From positions 2,767,289 through 2,831,288 of the forward strand of contig CM030938.1 of the NCBI GenBank assembly GCA_018136815.1: 64,000 nt of DNA, in the 5' to 3' direction. Below the pieces are notes generated by a model. That model was not told the origin of the DNA and did no database searches. It saw only the letters and a list, made by a program, of their open reading frames with translations. Every line of letters begins with the position of its first letter. The first letter of the stretch is position 1. Shown here one piece after another: positions 50,067 through 60,272 of the stretch. This DNA is from Isochrysis galbana (lineage: Eukaryota; Haptophyta; Isochrysidales; Isochrysidaceae). A program made the position numbers and the translations under genes.

Positions 50067-50689
50067 GCTAGGATTGGCGCCCAATATCGATCGACCACAG
50101 CTGGAACTGCACGCGCACAACACATTCCTTCATCGACTTTCATTAACCGGTCATTTCGCTGGTGGTCACATATTCTCGACCACCTCATCGGCTTGCTCGC
50201 TCCTAAAATGAATCTTGATCACATTTGGCATGTCGGGAGTGCTTGACAGTATGTGAACACGAGAGAAGAGTGGGTGGAGCGGCTCGTCCTCATTGATGAT
50301 TTCGGGTATGGACTTGTAGCTGATTCTTCTTGATTGCAATGGCAATGGGATGAAAAGCAAACGTAGTGCCGTAGTTAGGGCCAGGTGAGAGTTTCGTAAA
50401 ACTCATTTCGAAACTTGGGCCATTTTTGTTGGGAAAAAACTTTCGCGAAATTTGGGCCCAAAATAGCCCATTATGCGCAACTTGCGCGAAACTCGCGGGG
50501 GGCGGGGGGGGGACGAATCTGTCTGCGCATGCCGGCCGCCCACCCAGCCGCCAAAGCTAATCATTATGATTTTCATGACATCATTCACACAGTCTTGAGG
50601 TCATTTCCAATGCGGTCATCGTCACGCAGCGAGCGACCTCCCCGTGGCGGCTCTCACCCTATTGTATTCTTGCCTTCCAGCCCTTCTGA
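50067..50689. other. No gene recognised
   Basis: 3' flank of mTERF. Around 50400-50490 short inverted words (cgcgaaa/tttcgcg; gggccca) occur. No ORF with support. Confidence 0.4.
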
Positions 50690-51600
50690 AGCCGCTGAAG
50701 GCCGTAGGCATGAAGCACGAATATTCGTGTAAGGTACGTGCCCACACTCACAATTGAACAGTTCCCCGTGTTGCCACTGACACCCAAGACACACAGATTC
50801 GGATTTCCCATGGTCTCAAGCCCAGGTTTGCAGATTTTGGTCTCGAAATTTGCGATTCGAATCTTGTTTTCGCTGTCACCATAATTGTTGGCTCGTTTAT
50901 GGTAATAAACAGACACGACTTCGACTTCACGCTCTGCAGTCGCTCTGTGAGACTCTCTCTCTCCTCTCTCTCTCTCCGTCCTCTTCTCCTCGGCCAACGG
51001 AAGGGATTTCGTCCAAAATATTCTCCGGTCCCAAGATATTCTTCCGTGGGTGGTCTCTCTGTGCTCCCTCTACCTCTCCGCTCGCTCTCGCTCGTTAGGG
51101 TATGCGTCGCTGTCGAGGCATACGGCCTGTGGGACGACGTCCACTGGCGTGAGAGAATGTACGTTGAATAAAAAAACTTCTTAACATTCTCACCGCGCGC
51201 GCGACCCTGCTACTGTCGTATTCCTGCCCATCTGAAGGCTGTAGGCATGAATATTCGTGTAAGGTACGCGCTCGCAATTACAATTGAACAGTTCCCCGTG
51301 TTGCCACTGACACCCAAGACACACAGATTCGGATTTCCCATGGTCTCAAGCCCAGGTTTGCAGATTTTGGTCTCGAAATTTGCGATTCGAATCTTGTTTT
51401 TGCTGTTACTATAATTATTGGCTCGTTTAAGGAAATAAACCGGCAGGACTTCGACTTCTCGTTGCCTGCAGTTGCCCTACGAGACTCTCTCTCTCTCTCT
51501 CTCTCCGTCCTCCTCTCCTCGGCCGACGGCAGGAAGATTCGTCCAAAACATTCTCCGGTCCCAAGATATCTTGTGGGGGGTCTCTCCGCGCTCCGCGCTC
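50690..51600 (+). repeat. Diverged direct repeat, two units offset by 530 bp
   Basis: Unit 1 (about 50700-51065) and unit 2 (about 51230-51595) share tattcgtgtaaggtacg, caattgaacagttccccgtg, ttgccactgacacccaagac, ttgcagattttggtctcgaa, a CT run, and ttctccggtcccaagatat. A family F fragment (aaaaacttcttaacattctc then accgcgcgcgcgac, 51170-51205) separates them. No coding content recognised. Confidence 0.8.
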
Positions 51601-52149
51601 CGCGAGGGAAAGGACGCGATCTCGCTCCGAGATTGGCCACGCGCCCTCCCACGCTGCCCAGTCGGGACACGGAGGGAAAACGTCACGCGCGGGGGGGGGA
51701 GGGAATCGCGCGGGAAAGAAATGGACAAAAGGGGGCCGGGAACTCAAGGAAGCTCTCGGGGGGAGACGGGAGGGGAGAGGGGGAGAGGGGTTCCACGGGG
51801 GAGCCGGGGAGAGGAGAGGAGAGGGGGCGGACCGATACGGGACGATACGGGAAAAAGGGAACTGGGGCGCGGCGACGGAGGGGGAGTCGCGCGGGAAGAC
51901 CTATAAACGGAACGTACGAGAGGGAAGTGCACAAGGCCCCCCTTTACCCGCAACAAGGGGGATAGGGGTAAAGGGTTTAGATATGGTCCGGTGCCCCCCC
52001 CCCCCCCCCCGTGATCTTTCCCCCCTTCCTCCTACGCCTACCGGGCTGGCGGCGTCTTAAGTCCCGTCTTATCCTGTAAACAGGTGCGGGACTTACCTAT
52101 TTTTCGGTGGGCGGAGCTCCTCTTCTCCGCGCTCTCTCTCCTCTCTCCT
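51601..52149. other. Purine-rich sequence, no gene
   Basis: GGGAGAGG-type low complexity to about 51960 with a C-run at 51997, then 52020-52100 with taccgggctggcggc. Open frames are compositional. Confidence 0.45.
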
Positions 52150-52568
52150 GCGGCACGCGCGATGGCGTGCCTGCGACAGGCCTGCAGCTGCCTGCTGGCG
52201 ACCCCTGGAGGCTCCTGGAGGCCAGCTCAGGCTCAGGGGGCAGAGGAGGCTGGGGCTGGGCCCTGGCCTCCCCTGCCTCTCCCTCGCTGGCAATCCTGAG
52301 CCTTTGGGGCCCCCAATCTGCACCTATCTGCCTGTCGACCAGGGGTGGAGAGGGGGTTGGAGCGATGGGCTGGCCACGAGGGGCCAGGACGAGCGAACCA
52401 GGCATGCCTGTCAGTGGGAGAGTGGGCGTCAGCAGGGCAGTGGCCTCTTGGCAAGCCATCAGGCATGCAAGGAGGATGGGTGGTTCCTCCCCCTCCCCCA
52501 CGGCAGGGGAGGAGTGGAGAGAGAGGGGGGCTCGTGCCCCCCCATGGGCGAACAAAGTATACACTTAG
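52150..52568 (+). repeat. Repeat family A, copy 3
   Basis: The fullest copy: gcgcgatggcgtgcctgcg, ggctcctggaggccagctca, ctgcctctccctcgctggc, gcacctatctgcctgtcgac, ggttggagcgatgggctggc, ttggcaagccatcaggcatg, hairpin ggggggctcgtgcccccc, then the terminus gggcgaacaaagtatacac and ttagtt. Confidence 0.8.
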
Positions 52569-53133
52569 TTGAGTGCAAGCGTCTTAAGACGCACCAGATG
52601 AATGAACGCAAGACATCAGAGCGAGCAGCCCCAACAAGCCAAGCCCAAACCACGCGCTCTAAACCGGGCCCGAGGTAGTGTATACCTGGGCCGGACCCCG
52701 GAAACCGAAGACAAAGGAACGAAGGTGGGAAGGAATAGAGGCGGGGGGAAGGAGATAAGGGCGTTGTCGATAGGTAGACAGAGGAATCTTGTCTGTCGAT
52801 GGTGTTAGCCCGGAATCGTCAGAACTTTTTTTTTAGTTAACCAAAATGGGGGGGGGGGGGGTACTGGACCTCAGTCAGGCTACACCTTCTTCTCAGCGGT
52901 AACCCCCCAACCGATCCCGATACATTGCGCCATATTTCCAATAATGACTGAAGCATGTCACCATCACACACCATAAGCAACTAATCCTATGTATGGCTCC
53001 GCGTCTACCATGCCCCCGAGAATCATGCTGCTAGCGCAACGGTGTTGCATGGCCGGCGGTAGTTGTAGATGAGTAGTGATGCTGCCTAGTCATCATGCGG
53101 TGGGCTGCGCGCACGGTGCTGTCAAAGGTAGAG
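52569..53133. other. 3' flank of the sialyltransferase gene, no gene recognised
   Basis: Contains a T-run and G-run at 52828-52860. Nothing else recognised. Confidence 0.4.
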
Positions 53134-54989
53134 TCATTGCCACAGCTCGAACCGCTTTGGAATTGCGCGCGACCAATTTGTGAACACCTCGTGCTCAAAT
53201 GCGAACTTGTGCGTGGTGCCGTGCCGTGGGTCGCGCATCTCGGGCGTGACCGTCTCCTGGACGTATGAGTCAAAATAATGAAACCTGTTGGAGGCCATCG
53301 AGAAGCCGTACATTCGTACTTTGCCGCATACGCCGAGGGCAAGGCGCGCGACGTGCCAGCCGGAGGATGGTCGCGCTCGTGAGCGAATCGGGGATTCGAA
53401 AGGGGCAAGTGCAGCAAAGTAGGCCTATGGCAAGGGAGAGCCAGTTGGTCAACCAAGGAACAGTTCTGAGAGCCACGACGGCGCCTTGGCGTGCGAGTGC
53501 TGCCTGAACACCTGAAAAGAGGGGAGTAGCCGCCAGCGCAATTGCAGTCCGGATCAAGGTAAATGCTGCGCGCACTCCATTAGGCATACTGTGGCCTCCG
53601 CACCTCCCACGAGTTTTGCATCCAAGCGAGGTCGACGACATCCGTCCGAAGCTGAGGATAACGCTCGTGGACTTGGACGTGGCCGTCGACCCACGCCATA
53701 TACTCATCGAAGCCGACGCGGCCGCTCGGCCACCCAGGGTTGGCCCACAACTCGACAGCCATGCCATGAATGATGTGTGAGTCGGTGCGGGGCAGAATCT
53801 CTAGGCCTCTGACGTGGGGGAAGGAATTGAGGTAGTCGAAGGTCGTGCGTGAGCCGACGTGGCGTTCAAATCCATCGGTCGGCCCGCGATTGATGCGGAA
53901 TACGCACTCGTTTGAATCGATGTGCTCACCATACTCGCGGTCGAGCAGCGAACCCGCGTTTGAGACAACTGCGCAGGTGGCACAGTTGATCTTGGGGCTC
54001 ACGTCGGGGATGGAGCGCATTAGCTTCTGCAGATCGTCGACCGGCCGCGCGAAAGCCTGGTGGATGTTGGGCTCGAAGCACATGCCGTTGGCCCCGTCGG
54101 ATGTCTGAATGACGGACAGTCCCGCGTCCAGCAGCATACGTTGAGTCAGGAACGGTGAGGGCAAGCCGCGAGTGCCGCAGTCAACCCCGTGCCAACCAAA
54201 TTCGCAGTCGCAATACCCGTTTACGCACGTGCCATGCTCGCCGCATCCCCTGGCGCACGGCTCACCCACGCCGATTGCGCGTTCGCACTGCAGGCCGACC
54301 GCCCGCGCGGTAGGCGAGATGTCACACTCACACCACTCGAAACCCCTGTGCGGCACGCACCGGCCGCGTCCCAAGCAGCGATCGGGAGCGCGAGGCGGGC
54401 CGCCCCGCTCACCCCCGCATGCTGACCGGCACTTCGCCTCGGCTGACTCTCCGGTGTGCACCGAGGACGGCCTGTGATGCGGCGGCGGGCCCCTGTCTTC
54501 TGTCGAATCAGCGGCCACGACATCCGGCTGCCATGTCGGCGTCGCCGAGGGTGGCGTCTGCATCGGGCTCGGTACAGGCAGCCGGGGAGGAGCTCTGCAA
54601 GTACCACACGACTTTGCACAGTGCCTCCTCATCCACATCTCATTTTTCTCGCACTGGTCGTACGCGGCCCAGGCAGCGCACTCAGGCACGTCGTCCCGGC
54701 AAAGGCTGCGCGCTGGATCGGCCGCGGTCGCCGCGCTGCCGCCCCGCTCACACCTCTCGAGCAGCTCGAGCAGCTGCGGGTGGCGCGTGCAGTAGGTCTC
54801 GCCGGACTCATAGCGCAACCCGTCGGCCGAGAGGGTCGAGCGGGCGTAGCAGCGCCAGGCGATCTGGGCGCTGGCGGCCGATGCGTCAATCCGCGCAAGG
54901 AGAGGCCCGTGCTCCGCTGAGTGCACGCAGTTGGCATCGCACCAAGCGTTGAGCAGCGCATCGCAGCCGCGCGAAGGGCTGTACGACAT
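53134..54989 (-). CDS. GT29 sialyltransferase-like protein with ShKT and EGF modules (two exons)
   Basis: Exon 1 is 54989-53604 and exon 2 is 53424-53134; the 179-bp intron (GAG|GTGCGG ... CCATAG|GCC) is phase 0. The product is 558 residues. Residues about 97-131 form a ShKT-type six-Cys module (CRDDVPECAAW ... CAKSCGTC). Two EGF-like modules follow (about 185-232 and 237-271; CGEHGTCVNGYCDCEFGWHG). The catalytic part has sialylmotif L (CAVVSNAGSLLDREYGEHID and VGSRTTFDYLN, from Cys339), sialylmotif S (RPSSGWHVARLALGVCGKVR, Cys495), motif 3 (MYGFS) and motif VS (HKFAFE, H-x4-E, His534/Glu539), so every GT29 signature is present. GT29 enzymes transfer sialic or related nine-carbon acids to glycans in the Golgi. 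The usual signal anchor is not seen; an upstream exon is likely, since the first residues already belong to a Cys-rich region. Confidence 0.85.
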
Positions 54990-55605
54990 GGGTGGGGGAG
55001 GCTGCGCTGTGTCTCGGGAGGATGGGGTAGGGGGGGAGGGGTGGGCGGGGTGGGGGGAGGGGAATGGACGACTCTCTCGCCTTCACCCAAGACCTGTGCG
55101 TGCAGTGCTGGCCTCCCGCTCGCTTGTGGGTAGGGGTGGGGTGGGCACCCACAGACGCCCCGCCCCGCGCGCGCCGCCCGGCGGCCCCTTCTTCCCCTCC
55201 CCCCCCGCCCCCCCCGCCCCTCCTTCCCGCCGCCCTCCCCCCCCCCCGGGGGGGGACCCGAGCCCATACACAAGAGACCCTGTACTCTAAAGTAGAGGCT
55301 CTAAACGGGGAAGAAGAAGAGAGGAAAGAAGGGATAATATTGTACTAGAGTACTTTACATACCGAGAGGGGGGGAGGTAGGAGCGTCGTCTAGAGGGAGA
55401 GGGATATACCGGAGGGGGAAGGGCGAGCGCGGAGGGCGGGAGAGCCCAGCTGCGCGCGCTCCGCGTTTCAAATCTTCTGTCCGTCGGCCGCCCGAGGCGC
55501 AGCAGCGCATCGGGGCCCGAGGGCTAGCAGCCGCACCAGAGGAGCACAGCGCGCGAGAGCGCGCGGCTGGAAGACCAAGGGGCAGACTGCCAACGTCTTG
55601 TCCCT
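54990..55605. other. Low-complexity C/G-rich region between divergent genes
   Basis: C-runs at 55195-55260 and GGGG-rich sequence. It separates the divergent GT29 (-) and 55606 (+) genes and probably holds both promoters, and perhaps a missing first exon of GT29. Confidence 0.5.
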
Positions 55606-56797
55606 ATGGACACCATGGATGAGCTACTCGACTCGCTCCTCGCCCCCAGCTTCTTCTATGACCTTTCGGCTGACGCTGCCGAAGGCACTGGCGTGCTCGC
55701 TGGGCTCGACGACTCCTTCTTCGACGTCGAGCACCCGCTGCACGAATCGAGCTGGCCAACGGAACCCCCTCGTGCCCTTGTCCTCGGATCCCCTGGTGGA
55801 GTCGCCTCTTCCCACGAGGCCAGTCTAGTGAGCGCCCATGTCTCGCCAGTGCGTGGGAGTGGCCCAGCACCGGCCACTGCCACCAACACCGGTGCGCGCT
55901 TGGTCGAGAGCCCACAGAGGAACACAATTGCCGCGGGCGCACCATCAGCAGCCACGGCTCGTANNNNNNNNNNNNNNNNNNNNNNNNNNNNNNNNNNNNN
56001 NNNNNNNNNNNNNNNNNNNNNNNNNNNNNNNNNNNNNNNNNNNNNNNNNNNNNNNNNNNNNNNCCGCTCAGGTGGGTGACGACGATTCGGACTTCGAGGA
56101 TGTCCATTTGGTTCCGATCCCGAGTTTCGCCTCGTGGGGCCATCCTGCAACACGGACTTCTGCGTTATCCCTCCAGACGCCTGATGCAATTCATCAAGCA
56201 CATGATCAGGCAGCGAAAGCTAGTCCATCACAGCACCTCGCTGAACCGAGGCCCGTATGCCGCACGGGTGATGGTAACAGCACAATATGCGGAATGCCTC
56301 GTCGGGATGGTAGTTGTTGTACAGTCGTCATTGAATCCGAGGGGTTTTGTACCTTTCACGGCGCGGTTTGCCCTCGTGATGAGTATGGCATCCCATTCCG
56401 TGGAGACACCTTGAAATCACCAGCCGGCTGCGCAACGAGTGCATTGCTAAACTCCGCCGAGGGCGGTGTAGACGCTGTTGTGTCGACACAAGATGTCAAA
56501 TTGCCTTGCATGGCAACCTGTTTGGAGACGGCTGTCGGTCACACAAATGCGCCCGGGGATTCTGACAATGCTGAATGCGCAGCAGCCTCCAAAAACTCAT
56601 CCAGGCGACGGCGACGCACCGATAGGCAGATCGACGGGTTAGAAGAAGTTAGTCGGCCAAGCCAGCAGCCAAAACTTCAAGCTCGATTGGGGAAAAGGAA
56701 AGCAAGCGTGGTTGATCGACGCACCGAGGCGGCAAGGCAAGCAAACGCAGCTGCCCGTTCCCGTCAATTTAATTCGGCGTTTTCTTTGTCGGGCTGA
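55606..56797 (+). CDS. Probable nuclear regulator with acidic N-terminus and Cys/His cluster, interrupted by an assembly gap
   Basis: Before the gap the frame from ATG 55606 encodes MDTMDELLDSLLAPSFFYDL and DDSFFDVEH, an acidic/hydrophobic mix like a transcription activation domain. After the gap the frame changes (ORF ending at 56797) and encodes DDDSDFEDVHLVPIP, a Cys/His cluster (CRTGDGNSTICGMPRRDGSC ... GFCTFHG) resembling small zinc-binding clusters in plant and algal regulators, and a basic C-terminus (SSRRRRRTDRQIDG; GKRKASVVDRRTEAARQANA) that could be a nuclear signal or a short basic DNA-contacting helix. The missing sequence hides the join, so length and central domain are unknown. 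The family is not identified; a bZIP was considered but no leucine zipper follows the basic stretch. Confidence 0.5.
55964..56063. other. Assembly gap (100 N)
   Basis: Exactly 100 undetermined bases, the usual placeholder for a scaffold gap of unknown length. It lies inside the gene at 55606-56797 and the flanking frames do not match. Confidence 0.99.
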
Positions 56798-56944
56798 CCA
56801 TTGTGTTTATCACTGATTTTCTAGTACCAAATCCAAAAGCTGTGAGTGTACGGTCTACGGATAATTATTATTGTCTACGGAAGATGATTAAAGGCCGATT
56901 GTTGTATCTTTATCACAGAGTGCCGTCATCTACCAACACATCAA

Positions 56945-57480
56945 CTGAATTTATACTTAGTTCATCCATGGGATGGCACGAGCCCCCCTCTCTCTCCACT
57001 CCTCCCCTGCCATGGGGGAGGAACCACCCACTCCCCTGGCGCACGCCTGATGGCTGATGGCCTGCCTGGAGCATACAGCCCTGCTGACCCATTCCTCTCC
57101 CCACAGGCCCGCCTGACTCGCCCACCCTCGCCCGTCGTGGCCAGTCCGTCTCTATGACCAGCTCCTCCTCCCCCTGGCCCCCCCTGATCAGGATCCCCCA
57201 GCCAACTCCAGCCGACCTGCAAGCAGGAGGGGCCAGGAGGGAGGCGAGGCAGAGCAGGGGCCAGGGCCATGCTGCCCCAGCCTCACCTGCCCCCTGAGCT
57301 GTGCTCCCCGGCCCCTGCAGGCTATCTGGGGGCCTAAAGTGGGGCCGCAGGCGCGCGCCATGGGCCCCCGCCGCAGGGAAGAAAGGAGGAAGAGGGAAGA
57401 GAGAGGGGAGGGGGGAGCGGCAGCTCGGCAGCTCCCCCCTCCGGCGCTAACGTATCTTCTTGCCCCGTTTAGGTAAAAGA
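56945..57480 (-). repeat. Repeat family A copy fused to family B-like sequence
   Basis: Minus strand: the palindromic terminus (diverged, at 56945-56965), hairpin, catgggggaggaaccaccca block and gcaggccatcag to about 57065. From 57240 to 57480 it shows ctcacctgccccctgagctg, gggccgcaggcgcgcgccat and ccgccgcagggaag, the block order of family B. The two families thus occur as one composite here, as they do side by side at 58965-60000. Confidence 0.6.
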
Positions 57481-57595
57481 AGATGGGGGGCGCTAGAGCC
57501 AGGAGGGAAGGATTGGGTGCGAAAAATTCCGCGAATATGCGCTTCCGATACTCGAGAGGATCCAACTTTACGAGCGTTACACGAATAAGTCTTAG

Positions 57596-58270
57596 AAATA
57601 TACAACGCCATGTCTCATCAACGCTCTGGAGGAGTCGGGCGTAGACGAGGCACTCATCGACAGCATTAAAAGAAAGTTCATGCGCAGCAAGATTTCACGT
57701 ACGAACATCAAGTACATTCTCGACGATAGCGTAGATGGGATTCAACTTCATGTGCGCACTCAAGGTGATAAGAACTTGACGAAGATCGGCAAGAGCACTA
57801 ACATCAAGACCATTGCGCTCATTGAGGATCATTACATTCCAATCATTCCTACTAACATCACTAGCTATGCTCTGAAACACTTCCAAGATCTTAAACACAA
57901 AGAACGATGGTGGGAGTTCATTGACGCCAAGCGGCGCATCAATCAAAGACAATCCGGACTCGACAGTTGGGAGTTGCTGAAGCTCATGTTCAAGATCCCG
58001 GATTTGTTGAAGCCACTGACATGCAATGATGAGCGAGTATACAAGCACGTAGAATGGCGGAACGCGAGCAAGCTAGAGTTCGGCGACAAGCTTACCGTAT
58101 GTGAAGACGATGTGCGCATGAAACACGACCCAATGTTACCACAATATGTAGAGGTTGAAAACACTAAAACAGTAGCGCACGAGATGAAAGTGCTCGAGAG
58201 TATCAACGAGGAGGAGCACAAACGTCTAGAGGAAAAATTTGGACGACTCGGTCTCAGTCATAAACAGCGC
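57596..58270 (+). pseudogene. Virus/Maverick-like protein fragment (region N-terminal to a B-family DNA polymerase in related elements)
   Basis: AT-rich open frame with no good start ATG. It encodes CLINALEESGVDEALIDSIK, then RTNIKYILDDSVDGIQLHV, IKTIALIEDHYIPI, TSYALKHFQDLK and DSWELLKLMFK. The order 'CL.YAL..SG..E..L..IK', 'I.L.E.HYF', 'TSY.I.NY..' and 'SF.L.K.L' is one I associate with the region ahead of DNA polymerase B in Maverick/Polinton-type and large-DNA-virus genes; this is from memory. The polymerase itself is not present. The frame is cut at about 58270 where sequence leading into a family C repeat begins. It is a truncated relic of an integrated DNA element. Confidence 0.42.
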
Positions 58271-58274
58271 TTCA

Positions 58275-58515
58275 CAGAGGTGAGGAGAGGGTGTGCTGGG
58301 GTGCGCAGGGTCGGTGCGTGCAGTGAGGGGAGGACAAATACCGAGGGGAGGGGGGAGTGCCCCTTCCTCCCCCCGGTACTACTCGGACACCTGGCTCGTG
58401 AGGCATGGCGGGATTCCGGGACTGAATAAAAGTTGTGTCCAATACCAATACTAATAAGCTAGTGGCTAGTGGGGTTGGCTAGGATATAAATAACATTAAC
58501 ATTAATAATTCAATG
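58275..58515 (+). repeat. Repeat family C, copy 2
   Basis: ggagggggagtgccccttcc, ggtactactcggacacctgg, ctcgtgaggcatggcgggat, tccgggactgaataaaagtt, gtgtccaat, and tagtggggttggctaggata followed by taaataacattaac. Matches 47225-47370 with small internal duplications (ccaataccaatactaat; agctagtggctagtgg). Confidence 0.75.
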
Positions 58516-58968
58516 TTTAATTATCTACCAACACAATCCATCGATCCTTACCGATTGAATCGTCTTTACCGATATCTTTGTTTGCCAGATGCCTTTATAT
58601 CAAGTCATCAGCCTCCTTCATCATTGTGCACTTCCTTCTGAACTCTTCTCTACATAATCATCTGCAGTTGACAGTTGATGCACATCGAGTTCTTAGGGTG
58701 CCGAGTCGTTTGCACATCGACTTCTAGACCTCGCCTTCATCTTGGGGATCTCATCTCACTCTAGGTCGAGTTAGCATGTTGTCTACTTACTCAACTCCAA
58801 ACGTGCAATTGTTGCCGCCAAGATCCGCGATCCGCGTATTGGAGGACCAATTCCCCGGCCTCAAGGATGAGCCTCGACCCAACTGGCTTGCGAATGACGA
58901 TGATCCAGCTGCTTTTGCTTTTTCCCCCCCTCCTGCACCCGTTTCAATTCCTGTGCCTGCAACCTTTT
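58516..58968 (+). CDS. AT-rich 5' region and truncated N-terminal ORF, unknown
   Basis: From 58776 an ORF begins MLSTYSTPNVQLLPPRSAIR and continues VLEDQFPGLKDEPRPNWLAN and a Pro-rich stretch, then is broken at about 58968 by a family B repeat. The composition is more AT-rich than the GC-rich repeats around it. No family recognised. It may belong to the same integrated element as 57596-58270. Confidence 0.3.
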
Positions 58969-59540
58969 TTTATAAGTGGGGGTCAATGGTCAATGAGGGC
59001 CTCGCGCCCGCATGCTTGACTTCATCGCGGACACTCCCTGGGGTGGGCCCGTACATTCAACCCCAACCCCTGCCCTTTGGCAGGGCTAGGCACTCTTCAA
59101 TCTGACCCAGACTCCTCGTGGGCGCGGGCCGCGAGCTGCACTCCCACGTCCACGCTGGGCCTGCCCTCGAGCTGCCCCCCCCCCCCCGTCCCTGTCCCTG
59201 GTCGCCAGGCAGCCAGGCATACAGGAGACTTTGGGCGGCCCCCATAGCCAGCGAGGCGGGCGTGGGCGTGGGGCGTGGGAGAGGCAGGGGGGCCAAGGGC
59301 TGAGCCTCAGCCTCCACTGCCCCTGAGCTGCCCTTGCTAGCCCTCTGGGAGCCCCCGAAGGACCCCTGAGAGCAGGCAAGGGCGCGCGCATGGCGACGCG
59401 CCGCAGGAACAATAAGGATGGGTGAGAGTGGAGAGAGGGAGAGGGGGGGGGGGGGTTTGCAACCCCCCCCCTCCCCATGGAGTGCAGTGAGAAATGGGCC
59501 CTGTTTGCATTAATTAGCAAACGGGTGAGGGGCGATCCGC
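58965..59540 (+). repeat. Repeat family B, full copy
   Basis: ataagtgggggtcaatgg, a hairpin-like ctcgcgcccgc, ccctgccctttggcaggg, gggcctgccctcgagctgcc, ggtcgccaggcagccaggca, gggagaggcaggggggcc, gggagcccccgaaggacccc, gcatggcgacgcgccgcagg, a G/C-run hairpin and tttgcattaattagcaaacg. It joins the parts seen separately at 8270 and 10955. Confidence 0.75.
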
Positions 59541-59579
59541 TTGAAGGTGACAACGCCGGCGCGCGCGCGCGGCTCGAAC

Positions 59580-60000
59580 TCGAAAGATGCGCGATGGCGC
59601 GCCTGCGTCAGGCCTCCAGCTGCCCATTGGCGATCCCTAGAGACAGGAGACTGGGTCTAGGCCCTGGCCTCCCCTGCCTCTCCCTTGCGGTCGCTCCTGA
59701 GGCTCCTGAGCTGCTAGGGCCCCCCACGCTGCACGCTGCACTTATCTGCCTATCGACCAGGGGGGGAGGAGGGGGGAGGGGTTGGAGCAATGGGCTGGCC
59801 GCGACAAGTCTGGGCGGGCGAATCGGGCGAACCGAGTGGGTTAGGAGGGCAGTCTGCTCCTAGCAAGTGGCAAGCCATAGGGCATGCATGCCAGGAGGAT
59901 GGGTGATGGGTGGTTTTTCTCCCCCACAGCAGGGGAGGAGTGGAGAGAGCAGGGGGCTCGTGCCCCCCCACACCCTGGGCGAACTAAGTATAAACTTAGC
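59580..60000 (+). repeat. Repeat family A, copy 5, with palindromic terminus
   Basis: gcgcgatggcgcgcctgcg, ctgcctctcccttgc, tatctgcctatcgaccaggg, ggttggagcaatgggctggc, hairpin, then gggcgaactaagtataaact at the end (ACTAAG-TATAAA-CTTAG, 59983-59999). Lies directly after a family B copy. Confidence 0.75.
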
Positions 60001-60272
60001 AGTTGTTGGGTCACATCATCTATATTAAAATCAAATGAGATGAGACATCAAATATTCTTAGTTTACGGTTTTGCCTCCCCCCCCCCCCCACACACACACA
60101 ATACCGACTCGTGGCTCTTTGATCATTGACAGGCATTGGGAGCCTCGGGCTGCTGGAGGACGGCCACCATCGCGTGTGCCTCATTGCTATGACCCTCGCA
60201 CAAAAAAATGCTTGCCATGAATGCAGACACGTGCCCTCTCCTGTGTTCAATGATTGTAGATTCGAAGACATT
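60001..60272. repeat. 3' flank of the phosphatase gene with C-run/CA microsatellite
   Basis: A run of about 14 C followed by (ca)n at 60077-60102. No gene recognised. Confidence 0.6.

Noticed and set aside
55606-56797. bZIP transcription factor
   Set aside because: A basic stretch is present near the C-terminus but no leucine heptads follow before the stop at 56797, so the label is not supported.
57188-57565. 125-codon minus-strand ORF
   Set aside because: Lies in a composite of repeat families A and B; the peptide reflects repeat sequence.
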